From Streptococcus mitis (lineage in GTDB: Bacteria > Bacillota > Bacilli > Lactobacillales > Streptococcaceae): DNA of 64,000 bases. The notes below the pieces were generated by a model. That model was not told where the DNA came from and ran no database searches. It saw only the letters and a program-made list of their open reading frames with translations. Location of the stretch: contig NZ_JPFU01000015.1 of the NCBI RefSeq assembly GCF_000722695.1, positions 149,710 through 213,709 on the forward strand, given 5' to 3'. Position numbers and translations under genes: made by a program. Below, piece after piece: positions 1 through 8,498 of the stretch (its first letter is position 1; each line of letters begins with the position of its first letter).

Positions 1-30
1 GAAGGAAAGAAAAAAGCTTAGCTTCTAAAT

Positions 31-96
31 AAAACCACACAGTGCTTCTTTCAGCCTTGAACACAATCAAGCTGAAAGAAGCACTGTGTGGTTTTT
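31..96. terminator. Long perfect hairpin, probable bidirectional terminator
   Basis: Arms at 31-55 and 71-95 are perfectly complementary over 25 bp with a 15-nt loop (56-70). The right arm runs into a short T tract. It lies just beyond the stop of the minus-strand gene at 141 and may also end a plus-strand gene left of the window. The stem is unusually long for a simple terminator. Confidence 0.75.
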
Positions 97-140
97 GAAT
101 TTTTGAACGTTCAGAGATTAGCTTTTTGGGCAATTGTCGA

Positions 141-728
141 TCAAAATGTCCGTTTATTTGTCAATAATCCGAGAAAATCTTGTCTTTTCAAGTCTGAGAA
201 TTGTTTGGTAGAAAGACTTCCTTTTTGAAGTCCATCATCTCTAACCTGTAAATAATAGCTCTGTTGGCTTGTTTTGATCGTCAAAAAATCACCAAATACA
301 AAAACTTTTTTCCAGTTACGAATCTCAAATTCTTTCATCTCTGATTTTAGAATGCGGATAAGTCCTTGCCGCAAATCGCGATGATGCTCACTTGTGAAAG
401 TCATCCCATTTCCAAGATTTCTTATCAGTAGTTCATCTGGAGTTACCATCACCAGCGCAATTTTAGTTAAGAAAATTTCAACTGTTGGTGGTAAAATTGC
501 CAAGTTAAACCAAGGATGTAAGTAGCGATAAGCTAAGAAATAATGAGGCTCCTCACCCAATCCTAGTTGTTTATATAAGGCCTTGACCTCACTATCTAAC
601 CTCGCTTCAAAAGACACATCTGAATGCTCTTCTTCCTTCCTCTGATTAAAATAACGCATCCCGACTAGGAAACCTATAAAGACTATGATAAATATTCCTG
701 ATAAAAGATATTTTAAATTGTAGTTCAT
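141..728 (-). CDS. Membrane-anchored protein of unknown function
   Basis: I do not recognise this 195-aa protein. Residues about 8-26 form one hydrophobic segment (LLSGIFIIVFIGFLVGM) followed by RYFNQRK, so it is probably a single-pass membrane protein. The rest is a soluble alpha/beta-looking domain with no catalytic motif I can name. A GTG lies one codon upstream, but the ATG at 728 is seven bases from AGGAGG and is preferred. It is the second gene after the micropeptide at 780-887, both downstream of a consensus promoter at 984-1012, so the two probably form a small operon. It ends in the long hairpin at 31-96. Confidence 0.7.
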   Translation of the reverse strand: MNYNLKYLLSGIFIIVFIGFLVGMRYFNQRKEEEHSDVSFEARLDSEVKALYKQLGLGEEPHYFLAYRYLHPWFNLAILPPTVEIFLTKIALVMVTPDELLIRNLGNGMTFTSEHHRDLRQGLIRILKSEMKEFEIRNWKKVFVFGDFLTIKTSQQSYYLQVRDDGLQKGSLSTKQFSDLKRQDFLGLLTNKRTF

Positions 729-779
729 CACTTAACCTCCTGATTCACTACTCTACATAAAGCAGAGGCCTATTTATTT

Positions 780-887
780 TTAAAATAGTGCCATAACAAC
801 TTTAAATAAGACGGGTGTCATCAAAATGAGGATGGTTCCTATCACAAATATCATGACTACTCGAAAAAGCTCCTTATTTTTAAACAT
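780..887 (-). CDS. 35-aa hydrophobic micropeptide
   Basis: The ORF encodes MFKNKELFRVVMIFVI... with one transmembrane helix (about residues 8-32) and charged residues only at the N terminus. A GGGGTGG ribosome-binding sequence sits just upstream of the ATG. It is the first gene after the consensus promoter at 984-1012 and precedes the membrane-anchored gene at 141-728 by about 50 bases. No signal-peptidase site or double glycine is evident. Function is unknown; a small regulator or partner of the nearby sensor/ABC genes is a guess. Confidence 0.6.
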   Translation of the reverse strand: MFKNKELFRVVMIFVIGTILILMTPVLFKVVMALF

Positions 888-983
888 TTTTCCACCCCTT
901 TTCTAGCTACATCATAATTCTCGAACAAATACAAAGTTAAGAATACCGTTTTTGGTAGCGTTTACATAATTCGTTTCACCTAT

Positions 984-1012
984 ATTATAGATCAACATAT
1001 ATAACCTGTCAA
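984..1012 (-). promoter_or_regulatory. Consensus sigma-70 promoter
   Basis: On the minus strand the -35 is TTGACA (1007-1012), the spacer is 17 nt and the -10 is TATAAT (984-989). It drives the 35-aa micropeptide at 780-887 and the gene at 141-728. This is a perfect match to consensus, unusual among the promoters in this window. Confidence 0.85.
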
Positions 1013-1074
1013 GTAATCAAAGCAACATAGTAGATATTTTTAAAAAGAAAAATTATAGTTATATTTTTACACAT

Positions 1075-1096
1075 AAAAAAGATAGCTTCTGCTATC
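1075..1096 (-). terminator. Terminator after the TPR gene
   Basis: Minus-strand stem GATAGC-AGAA-GCTATC followed by six T residues, located just after the stop of the gene at 1113-1790. Confidence 0.8.
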
Positions 1097-1112
1097 CTTA
1101 TACACTCTCTAA

Positions 1113-1790
1113 CTACTTATCCATCAGATATTGTTCTACCTTGAGTGCCATGACTTCATTATTTTCAATTAGATAAAGCACCTTAGCTTTTATATAATAG
1201 TCCTTAGCAACAGAGAGATCAAGATCCTCTGTTACATTTCCCAACAAACAATATAAATCTGCTAGCCTAAAGCTACTATGATATTTGTTACAAAATTCAA
1301 TTATCTCCAATAATAGGGCTCTGGACTTGTCCATCTCCTCCTGTTTCCAAAGGTGGTAACAATAATTGTATTTTATTTTGATATACAACTCAATTTGTTC
1401 ACGCACACTGATATCGATTTTTGAAAGGGCTACAGAAACCTGATCATATAGTTGCTCAAATTTCTCCTTATCCTCATCATAGCCTAAGAAAATCAACAGA
1501 GTATTCAAAATATACAAGTAGTCTACTTTATCAATACTAATCCTACTGAGGATGTCCTCTATTTTTGAAATAGCTAGTTTTAATTGATGTTCACATTGAT
1601 AGGTTAGAATGGCATCTATCCAGTCCAGATAAATCTTTTCATCAAAAGATAAGGAAGTCTGTTGCTTTCTTTCTCCCTCAAAAGCATATTTCAAAGAGGC
1701 ATAATCTTGATTTTCCAGCCTATATAAACTTTTATTTCTATGTAAAGGATTTTTTAAAAAGGGGTAAGTAATAATCACTTTCGCAACCAT
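1113..1790 (-). CDS. TPR-like protein resembling the C-terminal half of Rgg/PlcR regulators
   Basis: The 225-aa product is all-helical with TPR-like pairs (for example YNYCYHLWKQEEMDKSRALL and LADLYCLLGNVTEDLDLSVA). The fold and length match the peptide-binding C-terminal domain of Rgg/PlcR/MutR regulators, but there is no N-terminal helix-turn-helix. Compare the full-length regulators at 22633-23556 and 60379-61242. It follows the response regulator by about 50 bases, is probably co-transcribed with it, and ends in a terminator. The ribosome-binding site is weak: GAGTGAGG abuts the ATG, and a GTG lies two codons upstream. It is either a stand-alone peptide-binding or accessory protein or a regulator that lost its DNA-binding domain. 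Confidence 0.55.
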   Translation of the reverse strand: MVAKVIITYPFLKNPLHRNKSLYRLENQDYASLKYAFEGERKQQTSLSFDEKIYLDWIDAILTYQCEHQLKLAISKIEDILSRISIDKVDYLYILNTLLIFLGYDEDKEKFEQLYDQVSVALSKIDISVREQIELYIKIKYNYCYHLWKQEEMDKSRALLLEIIEFCNKYHSSFRLADLYCLLGNVTEDLDLSVAKDYYIKAKVLYLIENNEVMALKVEQYLMDK

Positions 1791-1843
1791 CCTCACTCAA
1801 ATTTGATTAAAGATTTCTAAACAATAGGACAATAACTTATCAA

Positions 1844-2440
1844 TTATTCGGGAGAAAAGTAACCTAACTGTTCCGCGACATGAATAGCTTCCTGTCTACT
1901 GGATACTCCTAATTTTGAAAAGATATTTGCAAGATGATTTGAAACAGTTCTCTTACTCACATAGACTTTTTCACAAATATCATCTATGGTCAGACCATTT
2001 CGGACTAATTCTAACATCTCTATTTCACGGGAAGTCAAGACATCTACCACTACTTCATCTGAAAAAATCTTTCCTCCCTGATAAATCCTTAGCAAGTTTT
2101 GAAGTAATTCCTCTGGACCAATACTCTTATCCAAAAAGCCCCAGGCCCCCATTATCTTGGCACGATACTCATACATTCTTTTGCTGTATCCTGTCAAGAT
2201 AACAATTTTAGCGGAGCAACCATTTTCAATAATCGTTTGAGCTAAAGACAACCCATCCTCCTGATACAAACTCGTCAAATTTATGTCGATGAGCACAATA
2301 TCATAATCATCATAAGAAAAGTCCAAGACAGAAGAAAAATCATCCATCAAATCCACCCTTTCAATGACCTCTGATAATTCCAAAATCAGTTTGATGCTCT
2401 GGCTAAACAATTTATGATCATCAACCAACAAAATTTTCAT
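1844..2440 (-). CDS. NarL/LuxR-family response regulator
   Basis: A 198-aa two-component response regulator. The N-terminal receiver starts MKILLVDDHK (acidic pocket DD), carries the likely phospho-acceptor in DIVLIDINL, and has conserved T and K in VILTGYS and FLDKS. The C-terminal LuxR-type helix-turn-helix includes LTSREIEMLELVRNGL and VSKRTVSNHLANIFSKLGV. The start at 2440 is chosen because AAGGAG lies seven bases upstream; a longer reading frame extends upstream without this support. It overlaps the kinase gene end by 20 bases, so the pair is translationally coupled. It probably controls the ABC transporter and micropeptide genes nearby (inference). Confidence 0.93.
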   Translation of the reverse strand: MKILLVDDHKLFSQSIKLILELSEVIERVDLMDDFSSVLDFSYDDYDIVLIDINLTSLYQEDGLSLAQTIIENGCSAKIVILTGYSKRMYEYRAKIMGAWGFLDKSIGPEELLQNLLRIYQGGKIFSDEVVVDVLTSREIEMLELVRNGLTIDDICEKVYVSKRTVSNHLANIFSKLGVSSRQEAIHVAEQLGYFSPE

Positions 2441-4001
2441 AACATAGCTCCTTATCAATCGGTAATACAATAATAACACGAAAAATACCATTCTCATCTA
2501 AAGTATCCATCTTACCACCTAAAACATTTAATTTATTTGCCATATTTTTCAGTCCGTATCCCAGAGAAGGTTCTTTAGTAGAGACAGATTTATTTTTAGA
2601 AACTAGAAAAATAGTATCCTGTTTCACCTCGATTTCCAAAGAAATCTCTCCTCCTTGTGAATATTTGACCGCATTGGTAATTAACTCCTCAACAAAACGG
2701 TAGACAAGTTTATCATAGGGAGTCATTAAAGAAAATTTAGGTGGAAAGTGTACCACCACTGAACTTTCTTTCTTATATCTTTTCTCTATTCTATCAATGA
2801 GTGCCTGATATTTTTTTGCCAGAGGCTCATCTATCTCACTCATGGGCTGATAATAATCCATTCGCTCTCTGATTCGTTGCACCAGTTCTTCGGTAACAAG
2901 ATTTATTTGATTACCAAACATCTCATTATTACTGTAAGTATTGAAATTCTTAATAGCCATCACACTTTGTAAAATTTCATTGTGGAGAAATTCTGAAAAT
3001 TGCTGCTCCACAACCTCATTAGAAAGAAGATTGTTAACCATTCTATTCCGCTTCAAAAATAGAATCTCCAGATAATCTTTCGCATCTTTCATATTCGATA
3101 CATGAAACAAGCGAATGCATTCTTCGGCAACGATTCCCATGATAAGCAAGACTAGATTTAGGATTAATACACTCACATTCAAATCTAATTGAAAGACAAT
3201 AAACGAAAGCAGTAACAATCCTCCTACTACAAAAAATAAGCGTATAAAAGCCTTTAAATAGGATAATTTCAATTCAGCAATCTTCTTTTTAAAGGACGTA
3301 AATATTGTCTTGAAATGTAAAAAAGTTAGGATAGACAATACTTCAACATACCAAACTAAATTTAAAACACCCGCTCCTGTCGTATTAACATACGATACAA
3401 TATATGAAATAGGTAAGACAACCGAAAGGATTATAACATTTCGCCTTTGGAAAGCTAGTACATTTCTCAACTCTTTTCGATACAAGAGTAATAAAATCAA
3501 AGGAACAAATGTAAGGAAAAAGGTTGTGAAAAGCGATAAGAATAGAAACAATGGAAAATGGATAAAGTAAGAAAAAGTGGTAATGATGGTTAAAGCTAGT
3601 GAAACATTCATCAATTCTTCCCCAATCTTCTCACCTAGTAAAATTATCGAAAGAGAACTATAAACCAATAAAAATGAATTAATTGGATTCAGTATGTCAA
3701 AAAAATGCAACAAAGTGTTACTTGTTCCTTGTTGAAAGATGGCTTGCCAACTGATCAAAGCTAGCAAAAAGATAGTCCATAATTTTAATTCACTATGTCG
3801 AAAGGTAGTAAAGTTACAAACATAGCTGGACACAATCAATAAAATCACAAGTATTACGGAGAACTTTTGCGTAAGACCACTTTCATAATAAATAGGAACT
3901 CTATAGTATATGTAGAACATCAAAATCAAGTGATTCAGCAAAGTTAATTGCCACAACCATAATGAATGATTAGAAATGATTTTTACAATTTTTTTCATCA
4001 T
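2421..4001 (-). CDS. Sensor histidine kinase, LiaS/DesK (HisKA_3) type
   Basis: A roughly 526-aa membrane kinase. The N-terminal half has about seven to eight hydrophobic segments. A short linker follows, then a dimerisation/phospho-acceptor region with FLHNEILQSVMAI (candidate His) and a HATPase domain with N-box VEELITNAVKYSQGG and G-box GYGLKNMANKL. This architecture pairs with NarL-type regulators and overlaps one here. The start is ambiguous among 4007, 4001 and 3998. AGGGAG directly touches the first, so 4001 is chosen. The many-helix sensor region suggests detection of a membrane-associated or peptide signal, as in antibiotic-peptide sensors (inference). Confidence 0.9.
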   Translation of the reverse strand: MMKKIVKIISNHSLWLWQLTLLNHLILMFYIYYRVPIYYESGLTQKFSVILVILLIVSSYVCNFTTFRHSELKLWTIFLLALISWQAIFQQGTSNTLLHFFDILNPINSFLLVYSSLSIILLGEKIGEELMNVSLALTIITTFSYFIHFPLFLFLSLFTTFFLTFVPLILLLLYRKELRNVLAFQRRNVIILSVVLPISYIVSYVNTTGAGVLNLVWYVEVLSILTFLHFKTIFTSFKKKIAELKLSYLKAFIRLFFVVGGLLLLSFIVFQLDLNVSVLILNLVLLIMGIVAEECIRLFHVSNMKDAKDYLEILFLKRNRMVNNLLSNEVVEQQFSEFLHNEILQSVMAIKNFNTYSNNEMFGNQINLVTEELVQRIRERMDYYQPMSEIDEPLAKKYQALIDRIEKRYKKESSVVVHFPPKFSLMTPYDKLVYRFVEELITNAVKYSQGGEISLEIEVKQDTIFLVSKNKSVSTKEPSLGYGLKNMANKLNVLGGKMDTLDENGIFRVIIVLPIDKELCYENFVG

Positions 4002-4038
4002 AATCATCTCCCTCTATTTTATAAGTATAGTATAGCAT

Positions 4039-4073
4039 AAAACTAGGGTACTATTTAACAGTATCCTAGTTTT
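4039..4073 (-). terminator. Terminator-like hairpin between permease and kinase genes
   Basis: Arms AAAACTAGG (4039-4047) and CCTAGTTTT (4065-4073) flank a further partly paired loop, directly after the permease stop. It could end or attenuate the transporter transcript before the kinase gene. Confidence 0.6.
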
Positions 4074-4076
4074 ATC

Positions 4077-6095
4077 CTAATTTTGATCAAGAATATGCCA
4101 ACTCACTTTATAGGTTATGACTAAGTAAATCAGAAAGAGAAGAGCTGCCACTCCTAGATAAGTCACATCAATAGTGATAGTTGTATTGGCAAAGTTTTCA
4201 AAGTAACCTAATAAGGACTTGCTTAGAGAAACCGCTAATGGAACAGCAAGTAGCAAGGGAACAAAGAAGTAACTTATAATTTGATGAATAAGTATTTTCT
4301 TATTTTGTTTTTTCTTATTTCCCAATAGATATAAGATACGATAATCATTAATGCTGTCTAGTGCACTAGTTGAGATTTGTAGAGATAAAATGCTAAGTGA
4401 AATAATAATAAACACAACACTAATAAATATCAATACTAGTACAATGACTCCCATAAATCCTATATAAAGCTCAGATAATCTCACCTTACTTTGATAAGTG
4501 AAGTCATTTAATTCTGTACCATCCACCGTAAAGTAATGCTTATCAACCCACTCTTTCATAAATGCTTCAATTTTTCTTTTATCAATATTTTCTTTATATT
4601 TAACCACATAAGTTGTAAAGTCTTCGTTTAATTCTTTAATAACTTTATCTGGTACAATAAGAGTCCCCGAATCATTTAATCCTACTGAAGAAAGAAAATA
4701 AACAGTATCTAATGGTTGGGATGATGCCAATTTTAAAGAATAACCGCCAATTGATAAATCTTTCTTTTGTAGTAAAAATTCTTGGATTTGTTTAATGGTT
4801 CCTTTGTAATTGGCATTTACTAGATAGCCATTATCAGCTAAGTCAATATCTTTTACACCTTGTAGTTTTCTTAGATGATTATAAGTTGAAATTCCTAAAA
4901 TATGGACTTTTGAATCAGGTAACCCTTTATCGTGCTCCCATAACTGACTAGTATCTATGATATCTTTATAAGTCAGAACACTCGTAAAAGTTGAATAAAC
5001 ATAGTCTTCTTTTACGACATCAAAATCAAAGCCGTCTGCTTGTAATCTATCTTTTACACTCTCGTTTCCATAATGAAACTCATTACCTCTATATAAATTG
5101 GCTTGTAAATCATAAGGGGCATAACGATTCAACTCATGGTTCATGGTTGTGTATGAACTGCCACCAAACACTAGTAAACTAAGAGCCAAAGTCAAGGTCA
5201 TAGATAGTACTGCTAGCGTTACAGAATTGCTGTCCGCTTGTTTGGAAAATTGGCGGATTTTAAATGAGTTTAATTTATTATAATAGAATGAAGATACTTT
5301 CTTAACAACTCCAAGTAAGAAATTACTTAAGGTGTTGTAAAATAAAATGACAAAGATCACTAAAATAGATACTAATAAAACTCCCCAGTTTTTCAAAATG
5401 GATAAGTGATGATAATCAGAAAAATAAATACTACCAGAGATGATAACAATACTTGAAATAATGAAAATTAACAATTGTAAAATAGAATTTTCTTTAATAA
5501 TTCGTGATTTTTCAATGCCGTTTTCTTGAATTAAGCTAATGATTGTTTTCTTTCTAAATTTCAAAATGTCCATTAAACCAACTATTAAACTAGTTACCAC
5601 ATAGGAATAGCCCAACAGAGAGAGTGACTTAGGATCTAAAAAGAATAGATTTCCAAAATAATTTGCCATAAAAAACTCAGAAGCAATGTGAGCAAGTAAA
5701 ATAAGTAAGATTAGCCCAAAAGTAAATCCTAGAACTAGAGCAAAGATATTTACTAACATCGTTTCAAAGAATAGCGTTCCGATAATTTGATATTTTTTCA
5801 TTCCAAGTGTTGAATATAACCCGAGCTCTTTTTGTCGTCTTCCTAAAACAAAATTTGTAGAGTAAACAATAAGAAAGGCGACAGTACCGAGTATCAAATA
5901 TGAAATAAGTCCCATGTACTGGCTCATGATTGTCGTCAACATTTCTTTCGCACCCGATAAGCTCTGCATGACAGGATGACTTGGAAGAGCATTAAAGGCG
6001 TACAAAAGACTATAAATCAAAGCAAGACTTAAAAAATAAATCGTATAGGTTTGTAAGTTTCTAAATACATTGCGTAAAATTAACTTTGGGTACAT
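4077..6095 (-). CDS. FtsX-type ABC transporter permease (BceB/VraG-like)
   Basis: The 672-aa permease has about ten transmembrane helices. The first four lie within residues 15-190, there is a pair around 205-260, and three sit at the C terminus. A large extracytoplasmic domain (about residues 310-530) lies between hydrophobic blocks. This is the layout of BceB-like permeases that sense or remove peptide antibiotics. FtsX motifs are visible (VLGRRQKELGLYSTLGMKKYQI near residues 85-105). It starts ten bases after the ATPase stop behind AGGAGGGG. With the adjacent NarL-type kinase/regulator it forms a likely antimicrobial-peptide sensing and resistance module (inference from family). Confidence 0.88.
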   Translation of the reverse strand: MYPKLILRNVFRNLQTYTIYFLSLALIYSLLYAFNALPSHPVMQSLSGAKEMLTTIMSQYMGLISYLILGTVAFLIVYSTNFVLGRRQKELGLYSTLGMKKYQIIGTLFFETMLVNIFALVLGFTFGLILLILLAHIASEFFMANYFGNLFFLDPKSLSLLGYSYVVTSLIVGLMDILKFRKKTIISLIQENGIEKSRIIKENSILQLLIFIISSIVIISGSIYFSDYHHLSILKNWGVLLVSILVIFVILFYNTLSNFLLGVVKKVSSFYYNKLNSFKIRQFSKQADSNSVTLAVLSMTLTLALSLLVFGGSSYTTMNHELNRYAPYDLQANLYRGNEFHYGNESVKDRLQADGFDFDVVKEDYVYSTFTSVLTYKDIIDTSQLWEHDKGLPDSKVHILGISTYNHLRKLQGVKDIDLADNGYLVNANYKGTIKQIQEFLLQKKDLSIGGYSLKLASSQPLDTVYFLSSVGLNDSGTLIVPDKVIKELNEDFTTYVVKYKENIDKRKIEAFMKEWVDKHYFTVDGTELNDFTYQSKVRLSELYIGFMGVIVLVLIFISVVFIIISLSILSLQISTSALDSINDYRILYLLGNKKKQNKKILIHQIISYFFVPLLLAVPLAVSLSKSLLGYFENFANTTITIDVTYLGVAALLFLIYLVITYKVSWHILDQN

Positions 6096-6105
6096 AGCTC
6101 CCCTC

Positions 6106-6840
6106 CTATCTTGTTCGTCTGTATATTTCTTCTAGGTATAAGTCGTTTGATAGTCCATTCCGCTCAATATCATCGATAATCTGTCCATCACTGAGAAGAA
6201 CCATTCGAGACGAATATTTAGCAGCAGCAGGATCGTGAGTAACTAGTAGAATAGTTATTTCAAACATTCGATTAATTTCTTGTAAGAGAGACATGAGATT
6301 TTCTGAGTTAGCAGAGTCAAGAGCTCCTGTCGGTTCATCTGCAATCAAGAGTTTGGAATCATCTATTAACGCTCTAGCTGTTGCGACACGTTGACGTTGC
6401 CCACCTGATAATTGATTTGGAAATTTATTTTTTAAATTTTGAATAGCTAATTTACCCAAAACATCATTAATTTTATTTTGATATTTTCTAATGGATTTTC
6501 CTTGAATTTGAAGTGGTAAAATTACGTTTTCATAAACTGTTAAGGTCTCTACCAGATTATAAGATTGAAAAATATAAGAGATATTCTTAGCGCGATAATC
6601 GGCTAATTGGCTTTCTTTTGCTTGAATCATATCAAAATCTTCAAAAACAATACTGCCCGAATCAGGTTTATCAATAGTAGATATACAATTCAATAAAGTT
6701 GTCTTTCCACTACCACTAGCCCCCATAATGGCTAAAAATTCACCCTTATTTACTGAAAGGTAAATATCAGATAAGGCATGGACTAAACTTTCGCCTTCTC
6801 CAAATGTCTTATTTAATCCTGTTACTACTAGTTGTGGCAT
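6106..6840 (-). CDS. ABC transporter ATP-binding protein (MacB/BceA type)
   Basis: The 244-aa ATPase has Walker A GASGSGKTT, signature LSGGQRQR, Walker B LLIADEPTGALDS and H-loop VTHD, all intact. The MPQLVVTGLNKTFGEGE start at 6840 has GGAGG eight bases upstream. A longer frame from 6984 lacks such a site and has an unconserved-looking leader. It is paired with the permease at 4077-6095. The family powers FtsX-type exporters or mechanotransmitters for peptide antibiotics. Confidence 0.92.
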   Translation of the reverse strand: MPQLVVTGLNKTFGEGESLVHALSDIYLSVNKGEFLAIMGASGSGKTTLLNCISTIDKPDSGSIVFEDFDMIQAKESQLADYRAKNISYIFQSYNLVETLTVYENVILPLQIQGKSIRKYQNKINDVLGKLAIQNLKNKFPNQLSGGQRQRVATARALIDDSKLLIADEPTGALDSANSENLMSLLQEINRMFEITILLVTHDPAAAKYSSRMVLLSDGQIIDDIERNGLSNDLYLEEIYRRTR

Positions 6841-6956
6841 TATCGTTTCCTCCATTTCTTTTATATAATCATTATAGCTTGTAGAAAAATCTATTTCATG
6901 AGTATTTCGTGCAGAATTGAGTCGTAATTGAGGCTTCTTGTCTTTTTCTAGGGCAC

Positions 6957-6989
6957 AATAAAAACCAATACTCCTCAAGAGCATTGGTT
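6957..6989 (-). terminator. Terminator or attenuator between micropeptide and ABC genes
   Basis: Minus-strand arms AACCAAT and ATTGGTT, extended by an inner CTC/GAG pairing, are followed by a T-rich run. It sits 30 bases after the 35-aa gene and 120 bases before the ATPase start, so partial read-through could set transporter expression. Confidence 0.65.
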
Positions 6990-7020
6990 AGAAATAATAG
7001 TGATAAAACCAATCTATACA

Positions 7021-7128
7021 CTATTTTTTATCATTTCGTTTTTTCATAAAGTATACAATACCAATGATGACTACTCCTAGTACAAGTACAGGAGCATAAA
7101 ATTCAAGCGTTCCAATAATTCCTTCCAT
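7021..7128 (-). CDS. 35-aa membrane micropeptide upstream of the ABC transporter
   Basis: Encodes MEGIIGTLEFYAPVLVLGV..., a single hydrophobic helix ending in YFMKKRNDKK, so the C terminus should be cytoplasmic. AAGGAGG precedes the ATG by five bases. It is too short for normal gene callers but has a strong start site, a terminator after it, and is the first gene before the ATPase and permease. The same length as the micropeptide at 780-887 is notable, though the sequences differ. A small transporter or sensor subunit is possible; function unknown. Confidence 0.65.
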   Translation of the reverse strand: MEGIIGTLEFYAPVLVLGVVIIGIVYFMKKRNDKK

Positions 7129-7149
7129 CCGATCCTCCTTTATCAAGGT

Positions 7150-7436
7150 TCAATCAACCTCTTTTAATAACTCTTCTTTTAGCTGGCTTGATAATATCTT
7201 TACATCTGTTAATATTTTTTGTTCTATGTTTTTAATAATAAACAAAGGAAATCTATGTTTAGTTTCTAACAGTGAACATGATTTCTAGTACATCCATGAG
7301 AACATGTAAAGCATCGACTACATTTTCCAATCTAAGAGACTATCTCCTGAATTAAAAAGTACGAACCTATTCAACTGCTCTTCAACACTAATATTATCAC
7401 TAAAAAATTTCAGCTAGTTTTAGATATATCACACAT
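7150..7436 (-). pseudogene. Small gene degraded by several frameshifts
   Basis: AAGGAGG and ATG (7436) begin MCDISKTS then a stop. Coding-like stretches follow in changing frames: NISVEEQLNRFVLFNSGDSL, NVVDALHVLMDVLEIMF, and LETKHRFPLFIIKNIEQKI to ...KEELLKEVD before a stop at 7150. Together they suggest an ancestral helical protein of about 95-100 aa broken by at least two or three frameshifts. It ends 21 bases before the micropeptide ATG. Confidence 0.45.
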
Positions 7437-7506
7437 AATGTATTCCTCCTTTTTCCATAATTTTAACAAATTTTAGAACATTTAAAATGAGTAATTTGTG
7501 CACTTT

Positions 7507-7701
7507 TTAAATATCTCTGCTATTTAGATACACAAATTTTTCTTTATTTAAGCAATTAATAAACTTATCAAATCTAAATATTACCTCTTCGTAACTATCG
7601 CCCTCTAATTCTATATGGATTCTTAACTCATTCAACTCTCTCTCAACAACATCAATGCAAATTTTATCGGTTATATTCAATTTTGAAAGATTTAACTTCA
7701 T
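7507..7701 (-). CDS. Small charged protein, paralogue of the ORF at 8163
   Basis: The 64-aa product has no recognised domain. It aligns along its length with the ORF at 8163-8339 (shared INI/NIT start, ID-V-E-ELNEL and FIN cores), so the two are tandem duplicates. Comparison of upstream DNA shows the BOX element at 7722-7834 inserted just upstream of this copy, separating it from a reading frame that is continuous in the other copy. It may therefore be the surviving 3' part of a longer gene. Confidence 0.5.
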   Translation of the reverse strand: MKLNLSKLNITDKICIDVVERELNELRIHIELEGDSYEEVIFRFDKFINCLNKEKFVYLNSRDI

Positions 7702-7721
7702 TTCTTGCTTGTTTTCAACTG

Positions 7722-7834
7722 ATACTCAATGAAAATCAAAAAGCAAACTAGGAAACTAGGAAACTAGCCGCAGGCTGTACTTGAGTACGGCAAGGCAACG
7801 TTGACGTGGTTTGAATTTGATTTTCGAAGAGTAT
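7722..7834. repeat. BOX element (A-C type)
   Basis: Starts ATACTCAATGAAAATCAAA, contains the GCCGCAGGCTG core and ends TTTTCGAAGAGTAT, the terminal sequences of streptococcal BOX elements. The boxA end is altered (TTTGAATTTGATTTTCG). Confidence 0.85.
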
Positions 7835-8113
7835 GAAACCAGTAAATGTTCTGCTACTTGATTTACCGACGCCATCTAATTTATTTGAAAAACATGATAG
7901 ATTTTTTGTTACATATTTTTCCACGCAACCAGTTTCAGATGGTATTTTAAATAAACTAATATGCTCTGAAATAGCAGACATATTAAAAATAGGATCTGCC
8001 CCTCTAGGTCTAACAACTTTACTTTCTTTTAGTTTTTGAAATCCATTTTCCTGAGCATAAGAATAAAACTGTTTGATAATTTCAATTGTAACATGATGAA
8101 ATTTTAAATACAA
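7835..8113 (-). pseudogene. Gene fragment truncated by a BOX element
   Basis: An open frame from 8113 begins MYLKFHHVTIEIIKQFYSYA and stays coding-like for about 85 residues, then runs into BOX sequence, where its C terminus is plainly BOX-derived. I do not recognise the product. The last 40 bases before the BOX match DNA upstream of the 58-aa ORF (AAATCAAGTAGCA), supporting BOX insertion into a duplicated locus. Confidence 0.35.
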
Positions 8114-8162
8114 ATTAATAAACCAAAAGATACAGATTATATATAAACAATGACTAGATAGG

Positions 8163-8496
8163 TTATTTTTGAAAACCTATCCCTTCTTCTTTTAAAATTT
8201 TCTTACTCAAACGATTGATAAACTTATTCACTTTAAATACGATATTCTCATATCTATCGCTCTCTAATGCTATCTGTATACTTAACTCATTCAACTCCTT
8301 CTCAGCAACATCAATGCCAATTTCCTCAGTTATATTCATTTTTTAAAGATTCAACTTCATTTTTTGCTTGTTTTCAATTGAAGACAACAAATATTTTGCT
8401 ACTTGATTTAATATTGATATTCTTTCTTGCAAAACATTAATTCTCAATTCAGACGCTACCAATTTATAAACTAGATTATCCTTAATTGTAATATAA
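8163..8496 (-). pseudogene. Paralogue of the 7507-7701 gene, interrupted by a stop
   Basis: The frame from about 8496 reads SYITIKDNLVYKLVASELRI... to KQKMKLNL, then a TAA. It resumes immediately as a 58-aa ORF (8339-8163) starting MNITEEIGIDVAEKELNELS. In the paralogue the matching codon is TCA within MKLNLSKLNIT, so one base change probably split the gene. The downstream 58-aa ORF could still be made if re-initiated. Confidence 0.5.
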
Positions 8497-8498
8497 GA

